From NCBI GenBank assembly GCA_963829835.1, contig CAWHKC010000003.1, forward strand, positions 124,001-188,000: 64,000 bases of DNA, read 5' to 3'. Positions 8,287 through 16,700 of this stretch are shown here, in pieces; the first letter of the stretch is position 1, and the number at the start of each line of letters is the position of its first letter. The position numbers and the translations under genes were made by a program. This DNA comes from Berkiella sp963829835 (lineage in GTDB: Bacteria > Pseudomonadota > Gammaproteobacteria > Berkiellales > Berkiellaceae). The notes beneath the pieces were generated by a model. That model was not told the origin of the DNA, ran no database searches, and worked only from the letters and a program-made list of their open reading frames with translations.

Positions 8287-9144
8287 TTAACTGCCGGTAT
8301 GGATTTTTGCTGCCATAAGTGTATTTTTCAGTAAAGATGAAACGGTCATAGGACCAACGCCACCTGGTACAGGGGTGATCCAACTAGCGCGTTCTTTGGC
8401 ATTTTCAAAATCAACATCGCCAACAATGCTGCCATTTTCAAGGCGATTAATGCCAACGTCAATAACAATTGCACCAGGTTTAATCCAATCTCCTTGAATA
8501 AGATGAGGTTTGCCAACAGCGACAATTAAGATATCTGCTTGCAAGACTTCTTCTTTAAGATTTTTTGTAAAGCGATGACATATCGTCACAGTCGCATCAT
8601 AATTGAGCAATTCTAATGCCATAGGGCGACCAACAATGCGAGAAGCACCAACCATGCACACTTTCGCGCCCTTTAAGTCAACACCGGTATGAGCTAACAA
8701 GGTAATAATTCCTGTTGGTGTGCAAGGACGCAGTCCTGGTTGATGTTGTGCTAATTTCCCTAGATTATAGGGATGAAAACCATCAACATCTTTATGGGGA
8801 GCAATGGTTTCTAGTACTTTTTCCGTTGAAATATGAGCTGGCAGAGGAAGCTGCACTAAGATGCCATCAATATCTGTTGCATGATTTAATTCAATAATTT
8901 TATTTAACAAGATCTCTTCAGAGACATTAATGGGAAAATCAAAAGCTTTTGAATTGAAGCCCACTTCCATACATGCATTGCGTTTATTTTGTACATAGAC
9001 TTGTGAGGCAGGATCTTGCCCCACTAAAATTACTGCAAGTCCTGGTTCTCGTAAACCATTAGCCATTCTTTGTTTAACACTTTCTTTAATGTTGTCTCGC
9101 TCTTGCTGAGCAATTGCTTTACCATCAAGTATATTTGCAGTCAT
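8287..9144 (-). CDS. folD: Methylenetetrahydrofolate dehydrogenase/cyclohydrolase FolD
   Basis: A bifunctional cytoplasmic enzyme that oxidises 5,10-methylenetetrahydrofolate with NADP+ and then hydrolyses the product to 10-formyltetrahydrofolate, feeding purine and formyl-Met synthesis. Length (285 residues) is standard. Signatures are clear: the substrate motif with catalytic Lys in YVQNKRNACMEVG, DGILVQLPLPAHI, the nucleotide-binding GASRIVGRPMALELL and the C-terminal signature TPVPGGVGPMTVSSLL. It is transcribed away from the tRNA cluster as a single gene. An upstream region of about 217 bases separates it from tRNA-Pro and must carry both divergent promoters. Confidence 0.97.
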   Translation of the reverse strand: MTANILDGKAIAQQERDNIKESVKQRMANGLREPGLAVILVGQDPASQVYVQNKRNACMEVGFNSKAFDFPINVSEEILLNKIIELNHATDIDGILVQLPLPAHISTEKVLETIAPHKDVDGFHPYNLGKLAQHQPGLRPCTPTGIITLLAHTGVDLKGAKVCMVGASRIVGRPMALELLNYDATVTICHRFTKNLKEEVLQADILIVAVGKPHLIQGDWIKPGAIVIDVGINRLENGSIVGDVDFENAKERASWITPVPGGVGPMTVSSLLKNTLMAAKIHTGS

Positions 9145-9327
9145 TAGGTTAACTTTTTATTGTTGGAACTCATGATTGAAAGAGCCCATATCATATACGT
9201 GAATCAAAAGCGCGATAAGAGGTGAGCACGTAAGTTTGACCTAGAAAAATAGAATGAGTATCATGCGCGTTCTAAAAAAGGCCATGCGTCCTGAATCAGT
9301 TTGCTCAAAATAATGGCAACTAGATGA

Positions 9328-9352
9328 TTGTCATTGTATTTTCTGCTAAAGT
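9328..9352 (+). promoter_or_regulatory. Possible extended -10 promoter of the tRNA cluster
   Basis: TGCTAAAGT at 9344-9352 reads as an extended -10 (TGn then TAAAGT) about 10 bases before tRNA-Pro. The only -35-like hexamer nearby, TTGTCA (9328-9333), is too close (13 bases), so the extended -10 would have to carry the activity. The rest of 9145-9327 shows no other clear signal apart from what must be the folD promoter on the other strand. Confidence 0.35.
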
Positions 9353-9361
9353 GCATGCGTC

Positions 9362-9438
9362 CGGGGTATAGCGCAGTCTGGTAGCGCGCCTGCTTTGGGA
9401 GCAGGATGTCGGGGGTTCAAATCCCTCTACCCCGACCA
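9362..9438 (+). tRNA. tRNA-Pro(TGG)
   Basis: A 77-base cloverleaf with acceptor stem CGGGGTA/TACCCCG, anticodon TGG inside the loop CTTTGGGAG, T-arm GGGGGTTCAAATCCC and encoded CCA. It is the first gene of a five-tRNA cluster upstream of tig. Confidence 0.96.
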
Positions 9439-9453
9439 TTTTATATGGGTTAA

Positions 9454-9530
9454 GCGCTTGTAGCTCATTCGGATAGAGCATCGGCCTTCTAAGCCGAGGG
9501 TAGCAGGTTCGAATCCTGCCAAGCGCACCA
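9454..9530 (+). tRNA. tRNA-Arg(TCT)
   Basis: A 77-base cloverleaf. The acceptor stem GCGCTTG pairs with CAAGCGC; the loop CTTCTAA carries anticodon TCT (AGA codons); T-arm GCAGGTTCGAATCCTGC; encoded CCA. It follows tRNA-Pro by 15 bases and is probably cut from the same transcript. Confidence 0.96.
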
Positions 9531-9569
9531 GTTTAGAAAGACTCACGGCGAATTGCGAAGAGTTCTCAT

Positions 9570-9646
9570 GGTGGACGTAGCTCAGTTGGTAGAGCTCCGG
9601 TTTGTGGTACCGGCGGTCGTGGGTTCGAACCCCATCGTTCACCCCA
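9570..9646 (+). tRNA. tRNA-His(GTG)
   Basis: Anticodon GTG in the loop TTTGTGGTA. The start at 9570 includes the G-1 nucleotide specific to tRNA-His, which pairs with C73 before the encoded CCA; the acceptor stem is TGGACG-type with one G-U pair. T-arm GTGGGTTCGAACCCCA. A weak hairpin (9666-9689) lies between this and the next tRNA. Confidence 0.95.
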
Positions 9647-9705
9647 AAATTACAATGTTCCTAACTTTAGTTGTTTATGAATAACTAAAAAGGAAAGTGT
9701 TTGAT

Positions 9706-9781
<76 letters not shown>

Positions 9782-9800
9782 TTTATAACACATCATTAAC

Positions 9801-9886
<86 letters not shown>

Positions 9887-9922
9887 TATATCTCTAAGAC
9901 CATTTTTTAAGAGGGGTTATTC

Positions 9923-11248
9923 ATGGAAGTGTCAGTTGAGAACACCAGCACGTTGGGACGTAAGCTAAAAGTCAGTGTTCCTAGCGCGACAGTCACTGAA
10001 CAAATTAAAATAAAAATGGCAAAACTAGCACGCGAAGCTCACCTTAAAGGTTTTCGACGCGGGAAAGTGCCTGCTAATGTTTTACAACAAAAGTTTGGTG
10101 ATTCGATCAAGTTAGAAGTTGTCAATGAGTTAATTCGTCAGGCGCTAGGTGATGCGGTTCAAGCTAATCAACTGCAACCAGCTGGTACGCCAAAAATTGA
10201 AGAAATTAACATTCAAGAATTGAATAAAGAACCTGGGAAGAATTTAGAATTCGTAGCTTCCTTTGAAGTTTATCCACAAATTACTCTGGCCGATTTTTCC
10301 GATGTCGAAATTGAAAAGCGCATCGTGGAAATAACTGACAATGATGTGGCTGCAATGGTTACTAAATTGCAAGATCAGTTAGCCAATTGGAAACCTGTTG
10401 ATCGTGCTGCCAAAAACGATGATAGACTCACCGTTGACTTTGCACGCTTGTTAAAAGAAGAAGGCTCAAACCGCGAAGAGCAACAAAATGTTCAGATGGT
10501 TATTGGCGCTGAAGGCGTGTTGCCAGGCCTCAATGAAGCATTGATTGGTAAAAATAAAGGTGAAGAAGTTAAAGTTGAACTTCGCTATCCTGATAATTGG
10601 GCGGATAAACCTGCAGCGGGTAAAGAAGTGACCCTATGGATAACCTTGCACGAAGTAGCTGAAAAAGAATTGCTTGGCATTCAAGAGTTGACCAAAAAAC
10701 TTGGAATGGAAGCAGATGATACTGCAAAGCTACATGAAAAAGTTCGTGAGCGAATGCAGTCTGAGTTAGAAAAAGCGCTTCAAGATGAATTAAAAGAAGA
10801 AGTGCTTGAAAAGCTTCTTGAGAAAAATCCTATCGAACTGCCTCACGCATTGATTGAGCAGGAAAAGGAAGCAATTTATCGGGAACTGGTCAGAACCAGA
10901 CGAAATGCTAAGATTCCAAAAGAAGTTATCAACACACCTGAAGTTGAAAACTCTGCAAGAAAGCGAGTTGAGTTGGGATTGCTATTGAATGAAGTGATTA
11001 AAAAACATAATTTGAAAGCTGAGGGGCCACGTGTTCGCGCTGAAGTTGAAAAGATTGCTTCAAAATTTGCTAAGCCAGCTGAGATAGTTGAGGCATATTA
11101 TGGAAACAATGATTTGCTGTACAGTGTTGAAAGGTTGGTCTTGTTGGAACAAGCAGTTGATGCCATTCTAAGTGATGCAAAGATACTTGAGAAAAAAGCA
11201 TCTTTTGATGAAGTCATGAATCCTGTAGAAGAAAAAGAAGTTAGCTAG
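9923..11248 (+). CDS. tig: Trigger factor, ribosome-associated chaperone
   Basis: The peptidyl-prolyl isomerase and chaperone that binds ribosomal protein L23 at the exit tunnel and shelters nascent chains. The 441-residue length is typical. The N-terminal ribosome-binding domain carries the signature GFRRGKVP (about residues 43-50). The central FKBP-like domain covers about 160-245 (for example DRLTVDFARLL and the GLNEALIGKNKGEEV loop). The C-terminal helical chaperone domain is rich in Glu and Lys. The ATG at 9923 follows an AAGAGGGG site. The order tig-clpP-clpX-lon is the classical one and links chaperone and protease functions. A weak GCACGG/CCGTGTGC hairpin lies in the gap before clpP. 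Confidence 0.97.
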   Translation: MEVSVENTSTLGRKLKVSVPSATVTEQIKIKMAKLAREAHLKGFRRGKVPANVLQQKFGDSIKLEVVNELIRQALGDAVQANQLQPAGTPKIEEINIQELNKEPGKNLEFVASFEVYPQITLADFSDVEIEKRIVEITDNDVAAMVTKLQDQLANWKPVDRAAKNDDRLTVDFARLLKEEGSNREEQQNVQMVIGAEGVLPGLNEALIGKNKGEEVKVELRYPDNWADKPAAGKEVTLWITLHEVAEKELLGIQELTKKLGMEADDTAKLHEKVRERMQSELEKALQDELKEEVLEKLLEKNPIELPHALIEQEKEAIYRELVRTRRNAKIPKEVINTPEVENSARKRVELGLLLNEVIKKHNLKAEGPRVRAEVEKIASKFAKPAEIVEAYYGNNDLLYSVERLVLLEQAVDAILSDAKILEKKASFDEVMNPVEEKEVS

Positions 11249-11327
11249 AAAATTATAATCCCTTGCACGGATACCGTGTGCGGGTTCACGTTTTGATAAC
11301 GAAAGATGCATAAAGGGAGATAGCGCG

Positions 11328-11951
11328 ATGGCCGATAAAACAAATATGGGGGGAGTCCCTCCGGTTTATAACCTGGGCATTCCTATCGTGATAGAACAAT
11401 CAGCCCGTGGAGAACGGGCTTATGACATTTATTCACGACTGTTAAAGGAACGCGTCATCTTTTTAGTTGGTCCAGTAGAAGATTACATGGCTAATCTAAT
11501 GGTGGCTCAGCTATTGTTTCTTGAATCAGAAAATCCCGATAAAGATATTTACGTCTATATTAATTCACCGGGTGGTTCAGTTTCAGCAGGGATGGCTATT
11601 TACGATACTATGCAGTTTATTAAGCCTGACGTTAGTACATTGTGCGTTGGGATGGCTGCTAGTATGGGGGCCGTTATTCTAGCAGGTGGGGCAAAAGGTA
11701 AACGCCATGCTCTCCCTAACTCAAGAATGATGATTCACCAACCCCATGGTGGTGCTCAAGGACAAGCGAGCGATATCGAGATTCAAGCTAGAGAGATTAT
11801 TAAGACTAAACAGCGGTTAAATGAGATCTTAGCTAATCATACAGGACAGCCTTTAGATGTAATTGCACGTGACACGGATAGAGATAGTTTTATGAATTCC
11901 GTTGAAGCTGTAAATTATGGACTCATTGATTCTGTCATTGAAAAGCGTTAA
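11328..11951 (+). CDS. clpP: ATP-dependent Clp protease proteolytic subunit ClpP
   Basis: The serine peptidase that forms the 14-subunit barrel and degrades proteins fed in by ClpX or ClpA. At 207 residues it is normal in size. The catalytic Ser112 lies in MAASMGAVIL, His137 in RMMIHQPHGG, and the Asp in the later ARDTDRD segment; numbering is one above E. coli. The N-terminal stretch includes SARGERAYDIYSRLLKERVIFL, as in the family. The start follows GGGAGA. Clp partner clpX begins 173 bases downstream with its own heat-shock-like promoter, so the two genes can be expressed together or separately. Confidence 0.97.
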   Translation: MADKTNMGGVPPVYNLGIPIVIEQSARGERAYDIYSRLLKERVIFLVGPVEDYMANLMVAQLLFLESENPDKDIYVYINSPGGSVSAGMAIYDTMQFIKPDVSTLCVGMAASMGAVILAGGAKGKRHALPNSRMMIHQPHGGAQGQASDIEIQAREIIKTKQRLNEILANHTGQPLDVIARDTDRDSFMNSVEAVNYGLIDSVIEKR

Positions 11952-12059
11952 TGATGAAGTATGGGGAATGGAAATCAACTTACTAAGTGTATTTGCTCAA
12001 TTGTAGTTACACTGACAAAAGCATTTAAGATGACTACCTTTATTTAAATGCGCTGTAGG

Positions 12060-12086
12060 TTGAAAACTGGATGAATGACCCCATAT
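12060..12086 (+). promoter_or_regulatory. Sigma-32 (RpoH) type heat-shock promoter for clpX
   Basis: TTGAAA (12060-12065), a 13-base spacer, then CCCCATAT (12079-12086) match the RpoH consensus (CTTGAAA, 13-15 bases, CCCCATnT) almost exactly. It lies 38 bases before the clpX start codon. Heat-shock control of clp/lon genes is established in gammaproteobacteria; activity here is inferred from the match. Confidence 0.8.
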
Positions 12087-12124
12087 ATGATTTATATAAA
12101 GAAAATTAGTTTTGAGGTGGGCCA

Positions 12125-13417
12125 ATGAGTAATCATCACGGTGGTCGCGGAGATGATAATAGCAAGCTGCTCTACTGTTCCTTTTGTGGAAAGAGTCAGC
12201 ATGAAGTACGCAAATTAATAGCAGGCCCTTCTGTTTTTATTTGTGACGAGTGTGTTGAGCTTTGCAATGACATCATTCGTGAAGAAATCGAAGAGAGTAG
12301 TTCTCCAAGTCAATCTTCACAGCTCCCAACGCCACATGAAATCAACAATATTCTTGATGATTATGTGATTGGGCAATCTAGAGCCAAACGGATCTTATCC
12401 GTTGCGGTATACAATCACTATAAACGTTTACAAAATTCAAGCAAAAATGATGAGATTGAACTTGGTAAAAGTAATATTTTGCTTATCGGTCCAACAGGCT
12501 GTGGTAAAACATTATTAGCTGAAACATTAGCTCGTCTTCTTGATGTGCCCTTTACGATTGCTGATGCCACTACGTTAACTGAAGCGGGTTACGTGGGCGA
12601 AGATGTCGAAAACATTATCCAAAAGCTATTACAAAAATGTGATTACGATGTTGAGAAAGCACAAACCGGTATCGTATACATTGATGAAATAGATAAAATT
12701 TCAAGAAAGTCTGAGAATCCTTCTATCACTCGAGATGTTTCTGGTGAAGGTGTACAACAAGCTTTATTGAAATTGATTGAAGGTACGGTTGCCTCTGTTC
12801 CTCCTCAAGGTGGTCGTAAGCATCCTCAACAAGAATTTTTACAAGTTGATACCACCAATATTCTTTTCATTTGTGGTGGTGCGTTTTCTGGCTTAGAAAA
12901 AGTGATCATGGATAGATCCGACAAGAGTGGTATTGGATTTGGTGCTCAAGTGCGAAGCAAAAAAGATAAAAAAGCACTATCCCAAGCTATTGCTTTATGT
13001 GAGCCTGAAGATTTAATCAAATATGGTCTCATTCCAGAGTTTGTAGGACGTTTACCCGTCGTAGCAACGCTTGAAGAATTGGATGAAGATGCATTAGTCA
13101 AAATTTTAACTGAACCTAAAAATGCATTAACAAAGCAATATTCAAAATTATTCGAAATGGAAAGTGTTGCCTTGGAATTCCGCAAAGAAGCCCTGCGTGC
13201 TGTTGCGAAAAAAGCATTAGAGCGAAAAACAGGCGCCAGAGGCTTGCGCTCAATATTAGAACAAGTGTTATTGGATACGATGTACGATCTTCCTTCTATG
13301 GAAGGAGTAAGTAAGGTCGTCATTGATGAAGGATTTATTAATGGTGAATCAGGCCCACTTCTCATGTATGAGAATCCTGACAAACCATTATTGGCGCAAG
13401 AAAAGAGAGAGTCTTAA
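12125..13417 (+). CDS. clpX: ATP-dependent Clp protease ATPase subunit ClpX
   Basis: The AAA+ unfoldase that recognises tagged substrates such as SsrA and threads them into ClpP. Length is 430 residues. The N-terminal zinc-binding domain has four Cys (YCSFCGK and ICDECVELC, about residues 17-40). The AAA+ core has Walker A GPTGCGKT, pore loop GYVGED, Walker B IVYIDEIDKI, the ClpP-facing loop region IGFGAQV and sensor-2 ARGLRSILE. The start follows GAGGTGGGCC. An RpoH-type promoter precedes it. Lon follows after 17 bases, probably on the same transcript, which would put both proteases under heat-shock control. Confidence 0.98.
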   Translation: MSNHHGGRGDDNSKLLYCSFCGKSQHEVRKLIAGPSVFICDECVELCNDIIREEIEESSSPSQSSQLPTPHEINNILDDYVIGQSRAKRILSVAVYNHYKRLQNSSKNDEIELGKSNILLIGPTGCGKTLLAETLARLLDVPFTIADATTLTEAGYVGEDVENIIQKLLQKCDYDVEKAQTGIVYIDEIDKISRKSENPSITRDVSGEGVQQALLKLIEGTVASVPPQGGRKHPQQEFLQVDTTNILFICGGAFSGLEKVIMDRSDKSGIGFGAQVRSKKDKKALSQAIALCEPEDLIKYGLIPEFVGRLPVVATLEELDEDALVKILTEPKNALTKQYSKLFEMESVALEFRKEALRAVAKKALERKTGARGLRSILEQVLLDTMYDLPSMEGVSKVVIDEGFINGESGPLLMYENPDKPLLAQEKRES

Positions 13418-13434
13418 AACGTAAGGAATTCCAT

Positions 13435-15858
13435 ATGGACCAAGAGATACAAACATCTGGGCCATCTAAAAATGTACTTGCAATACCGGTTTTACCGTTG
13501 CGAGACGTGGTCGTTTACCCTCATATGGTAATTCCTTTATTTGTTGGCCGTGAAAAATCAATTAAAGCATTAGATGCCGCCATGGCAGAAGGCGATAAGC
13601 AAATATTGCTTATGGCTCAACGCGAAGCGACGGAAGATAATCCATCTGTTAGTGATATTTATTCATTAGGCTCTGTCTCAACAATATTACAATTACTGAA
13701 ATTGCCTGACGGTACTGTGAAAGTACTAGTCGAAGGTATTCGTCGTGGACGTGTTCAAGATTATATTCACACCGATCCTTTCTTCTTAGCAAATGTAGAA
13801 TATGTTGACGATATCCCATTGCGAGAAGAAGAATCAGAAGTATTGATTCGCACTCTAATGAGTCAATTTGAAAAATACGTCAAATTAAATAAGAAGATCC
13901 CTCCAGAAATTGTGACTTCAGTTGCCAGCATAGAAGATGCAGGCCGCTTAGCTGACACTATTGCTGCGCATATGTCATTGAAGATCCATGAAAAGCAAAA
14001 TGTTTTAGAAATCGTCTCCTTACGTGAACGTTTGGAACGATTAATGGCGCTAATGGAATCTGAAATTGATTTGTTACAAGTTGAACAACGGATCCGTTCA
14101 AATGTTAAACGCCAAATGGAAAAAAGCCAAAGAGAGTACTATCTCAATGAGCAAATGAAAGCTATCCAAGAAGAATTGGGCCATGAAGCCAGCGAACATG
14201 AAGAACTCAAAGATAGAATCGAAAAAGCGGGTATGTCACAAGAGGCTTATGGCAAAGCAACGGCGGAATTAAAGAAATTAAAAATGATGGCGCCGATGTC
14301 TGCTGAAGCGACTGTTTCTCGTAATTACATAGATTGGATGTTACAAGTCCCCTGGAAAAAGAAAACCAAATTACGTCTTGATCTTCCTGCAGCCGAAGAA
14401 ATACTTGAACAAGATCATTATGGTCTTGAAAAAGTAAAAGAACGCATCGTTGAGTATTTAGCAGTTCAAAAACGCGTGAAGAAACTCAAAGGGCCTATAC
14501 TTTGTCTAGTGGGTCCGCCAGGGGTGGGTAAAACGTCTCTTGGAAAATCTATAGCCAGAGCAACGCAGCGTACCTTTGTCAGAATGTCGTTGGGTGGCGT
14601 GCGCGATGAAGCTGAGATCCGTGGTCACCGTCGAACATATATCGGTGCAATGCCAGGAAAAATTTTGCAAAAATTAGCGAAAGCCGGTGTGCGAAATCCA
14701 CTGTTCTTATTAGACGAAATCGATAAAATGGCAATGGACTTTCGAGGCGATCCTGCTGCAGCTTTATTGGAAGTGCTCGATCCAGAGCAAAATAACACTT
14801 TTAACGATCACTATTTAGAAGTGGATTATGATTTATCAGACATCATGTTCGTCGCTACGGCAAACTCATTAAATATTCCACCTCCTTTACTTGATCGTAT
14901 GGAAGTGATTCGACTTGCCGGTTATACAGAAGATGAAAAATTAAATATTGCTGAGCGTTATCTTATCCCTAAACAAATTCATGATAATGGTCTGAATGAA
15001 GGGGAGTTAACTGTCACCAGAGATGCCATTTTAGGCATTATTCGGTACTACACTAGAGAAGCTGGGGTTCGTAACCTGGAGCGCGAAATTTCAAAACTTT
15101 CACGCAAAGTGGTTAAAGAAATTTTAATGGATCCGCAAAAGGCACAGTTAGTAATCGATGAGAATAATCTCGAAAATTATCTTGGCGTTAAACGATTCCG
15201 CTTTGGATTGGCAGAAGATCATGATCAGGTAGGTCAAGTAACAGGCCTTGCCTGGACCGAAGTCGGTGGAGATATTTTAACGATTGAAGCTGTTGTTATT
15301 CCTGGTAAAGGCAAGACGACAAGCACGGGTAAACTGGGCGAAGTCATGCAAGAATCAATTCAAGCAGCTATGTCTGTGGTAAGAAGTCGAGCAAAACTAT
15401 TAGGAATAGCTTCAGACTTTTACGAAAAAAGTGATATTCATATCCATGTACCAGAAGGTGCTACGCCCAAAGATGGTCCAAGTGCTGGTATAGGTATGTG
15501 TACAGCGATAGTATCCATTTTAACCGGGATCCCTGTGAGAGCCGATGTAGCGATGACAGGTGAAATTACCTTAAGAGGTGAAGTACTCCCTATTGGTGGG
15601 TTAAAGGAAAAACTTCTTGCTGCCAGACGGGCAGGCATTGCTGAAGTTATTATTCCTGAAGAAAATCGCCGTGATTTAAAAGAGATCCCAAAGAACGTGC
15701 AAGAAGATCTCAAAATTCATTGTGTTAAATGGATTGATGAGGTATTTCAAATAGCATTGACACGGTTACCACAGCCGCTTGCTGAGGGCGCTAAGTCAGG
15801 ATCGCCCGAAGGTAGTCCAAAGGAAGATAATCAATCTACGGACGTTCTACACCACTAA
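13435..15858 (+). CDS. lon: ATP-dependent protease Lon
   Basis: A homohexameric cytoplasmic protease that removes misfolded and short-lived regulatory proteins. At 807 residues it is slightly longer than the E. coli enzyme. The N-terminal substrate-binding domain begins with VLPLRDVVVYPHMVIPLF. The AAA+ domain has Walker A GPPGVGKTS and Walker B LFLLDEIDKM. The protease domain has the Ser-Lys dyad: Ser683 in PKDGPSAGIG and Lys726 in GGLKEKLLAA, both offset by +4 from E. coli Ser679/Lys722. The C-terminal 25 or so residues are polar and poorly conserved. It lies 17 bases after clpX, and a branched palindromic element follows it. Confidence 0.98.
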   Translation: MDQEIQTSGPSKNVLAIPVLPLRDVVVYPHMVIPLFVGREKSIKALDAAMAEGDKQILLMAQREATEDNPSVSDIYSLGSVSTILQLLKLPDGTVKVLVEGIRRGRVQDYIHTDPFFLANVEYVDDIPLREEESEVLIRTLMSQFEKYVKLNKKIPPEIVTSVASIEDAGRLADTIAAHMSLKIHEKQNVLEIVSLRERLERLMALMESEIDLLQVEQRIRSNVKRQMEKSQREYYLNEQMKAIQEELGHEASEHEELKDRIEKAGMSQEAYGKATAELKKLKMMAPMSAEATVSRNYIDWMLQVPWKKKTKLRLDLPAAEEILEQDHYGLEKVKERIVEYLAVQKRVKKLKGPILCLVGPPGVGKTSLGKSIARATQRTFVRMSLGGVRDEAEIRGHRRTYIGAMPGKILQKLAKAGVRNPLFLLDEIDKMAMDFRGDPAAALLEVLDPEQNNTFNDHYLEVDYDLSDIMFVATANSLNIPPPLLDRMEVIRLAGYTEDEKLNIAERYLIPKQIHDNGLNEGELTVTRDAILGIIRYYTREAGVRNLEREISKLSRKVVKEILMDPQKAQLVIDENNLENYLGVKRFRFGLAEDHDQVGQVTGLAWTEVGGDILTIEAVVIPGKGKTTSTGKLGEVMQESIQAAMSVVRSRAKLLGIASDFYEKSDIHIHVPEGATPKDGPSAGIGMCTAIVSILTGIPVRADVAMTGEITLRGEVLPIGGLKEKLLAARRAGIAEVIIPEENRRDLKEIPKNVQEDLKIHCVKWIDEVFQIALTRLPQPLAEGAKSGSPEGSPKEDNQSTDVLHH

Positions 15859-15879
15859 TTTCCTAGGTCATGCTAGGAT

Positions 15880-15949
15880 TCCCTCTTATTTGCGAAGCAA
15901 CCCGTCATCTCCCCTTGTAAAGGGGAGAGGCGCGTAGCGCAGAGAGGGA
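15880..15949. repeat. Branched palindromic element after lon
   Basis: Outer arms TCCCTCT (15880-15886) and AGAGGGA (15943-15949) enclose two further hairpins: TCTCCCCTT/AAGGGGAGA (15908-15928, loop of three) and GCGC-gta-GCGC (15930-15940). A T-rich stretch follows, so it may terminate lon. The CTCCCCTT/AAGGGGAG core also occurs in the repeats at 29916 and 55585, suggesting a dispersed family. Confidence 0.6.
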
Positions 15950-15957
15950 TTTATTTC

Positions 15958-15987
15958 TTGATAAAATCCTTCACAATTTAGTTATAT
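15958..15987 (+). promoter_or_regulatory. Possible sigma-70 promoter for HU
   Basis: TTGATA (15958-15963) and TTATAT (15982-15987) with an 18-base spacer. This is a plausible but unremarkable sigma-70 pair about 117 bases before the HU start; other AT-rich combinations exist nearby. Confidence 0.3.
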
Positions 15988-16104
15988 AACCTCTACTTAT
16001 CCCTTTATTTTTCACCCAGAAGCTTGTGCATACAGTGTTGCCGTGATAATTTGCCCCATATTATTTTTGTGCAACATTTCAATCACATGAAGGGGGAGGG
16101 TACC

Positions 16105-16425
16105 TTGAGTAAGATCCCAGTTAATAAGACCGATTTAATAGAGTTGATGGCAGAGCAAGCTGAAATTTCAAAAGCTTCTGCTACACGAGCTCTAAATTCA
16201 CTCTTGGACTCAGTTACTGCTTCATTACAAAGTGGAAAGTCTGTTTCCTTTCTTGGTTTTGGCACGTTTTCTGTTAAAGCCCGCGCTGCACGCGTTGGCC
16301 GTAACCCTAAAACAGGCGCGCCTATTAATATCGATGCCGCGATTGTACCAATCTTTAAGGCTGGCAAAGCACTTAAAGATGCTGTAAACTCCGGCACCGT
16401 CATGGTTGAAGAAGAAGAAGTCTAG
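16105..16425 (+). CDS. hup: HU family DNA-binding protein
   Basis: A small histone-like nucleoid protein that bends DNA as a dimer. The TTG at 16105 is taken as the start because a purine-rich site (AGGGGGAGGG, 16091-16100) lies directly upstream and the protein then begins like HU (NKTDLIELMAEQAEISKASATRAL). An ATG at 16087 would overlap that site. The DNA-binding arm signature GFGTFSVKARAARVGRNPKTG is intact, and the family core ends at KDAVN. The 106 residues include an 11-residue extension with an acidic end (VMVEEEEV), longer than usual HU. Position after lon matches the common lon-hupB order. Two tRNA genes follow. Confidence 0.92.
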   Translation: MSKIPVNKTDLIELMAEQAEISKASATRALNSLLDSVTASLQSGKSVSFLGFGTFSVKARAARVGRNPKTGAPINIDAAIVPIFKAGKALKDAVNSGTVMVEEEEV

Positions 16426-16444
16426 TCTTCGCTCTTCTGCGCGT

Positions 16445-16520
16445 GGGTGCTTAGCTCAGTTGGCAGAGCATCGCCCTTACAAGGCGAGGGTCGGGGGTTC
16501 AAGCCCCTCAGCACCCACCA
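16445..16520 (+). tRNA. tRNA-Val(TAC)
   Basis: A 76-base cloverleaf with acceptor stem GGGTGCT/AGCACCC, anticodon TAC in the loop CTTACAA, T-arm GGGGGTTCAAGCCCC and encoded CCA. It lies 19 bases after the HU stop codon. Confidence 0.96.
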
Positions 16521-16531
16521 ATATATAATGG

Positions 16532-16608
16532 GGAGCGGTAGTTCAGTTGGTTAGAATACCGGCCTGTCACGCCGGGGGTCGCGGGTTCGAGTCCCGTCCG
16601 CTCCGCCA
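16532..16608 (+). tRNA. tRNA-Asp(GTC)
   Basis: A 77-base cloverleaf with acceptor stem GGAGCGG/CCGCTCC, anticodon GTC in the loop CTGTCAC, T-arm GCGGGTTCGAGTCCCGT, discriminator G and encoded CCA. It lies 11 bases after tRNA-Val. Confidence 0.96.
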
Positions 16609-16616
16609 CTTCTTGA

Positions 16617-16654
16617 GATGTTCGGAAAGCTCACATAAAATCTTTCTGAACATC
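16617..16654 (+). terminator. Hairpin after tRNA-Asp, possible terminator
   Basis: GATGTTCGGAAAG (16617-16629) pairs with CTTTCTGAACATC (16642-16654), 13 bp with one G-T pair and a 12-base loop. No clear T-run follows, so it may be a processing or Rho-assisted end rather than a strong intrinsic terminator. Confidence 0.5.
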
Positions 16655-16700
16655 AATTAGAATAATCAAACGCATCACACCTTTTTGAGGGATATAACCC

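Noticed and set aside
9666..9689. TTTAGTT/AACTAAA hairpin between tRNA-His and tRNA-Lys
   Set aside because: Only seven AT-rich pairs with a 10-base loop; too weak to call a terminator, possibly chance or a processing aid.
12946..13383. 145-codon minus-strand frame inside clpX
   Set aside because: Fully antisense to a strongly conserved gene and without start signals; a shadow of clpX codon bias.
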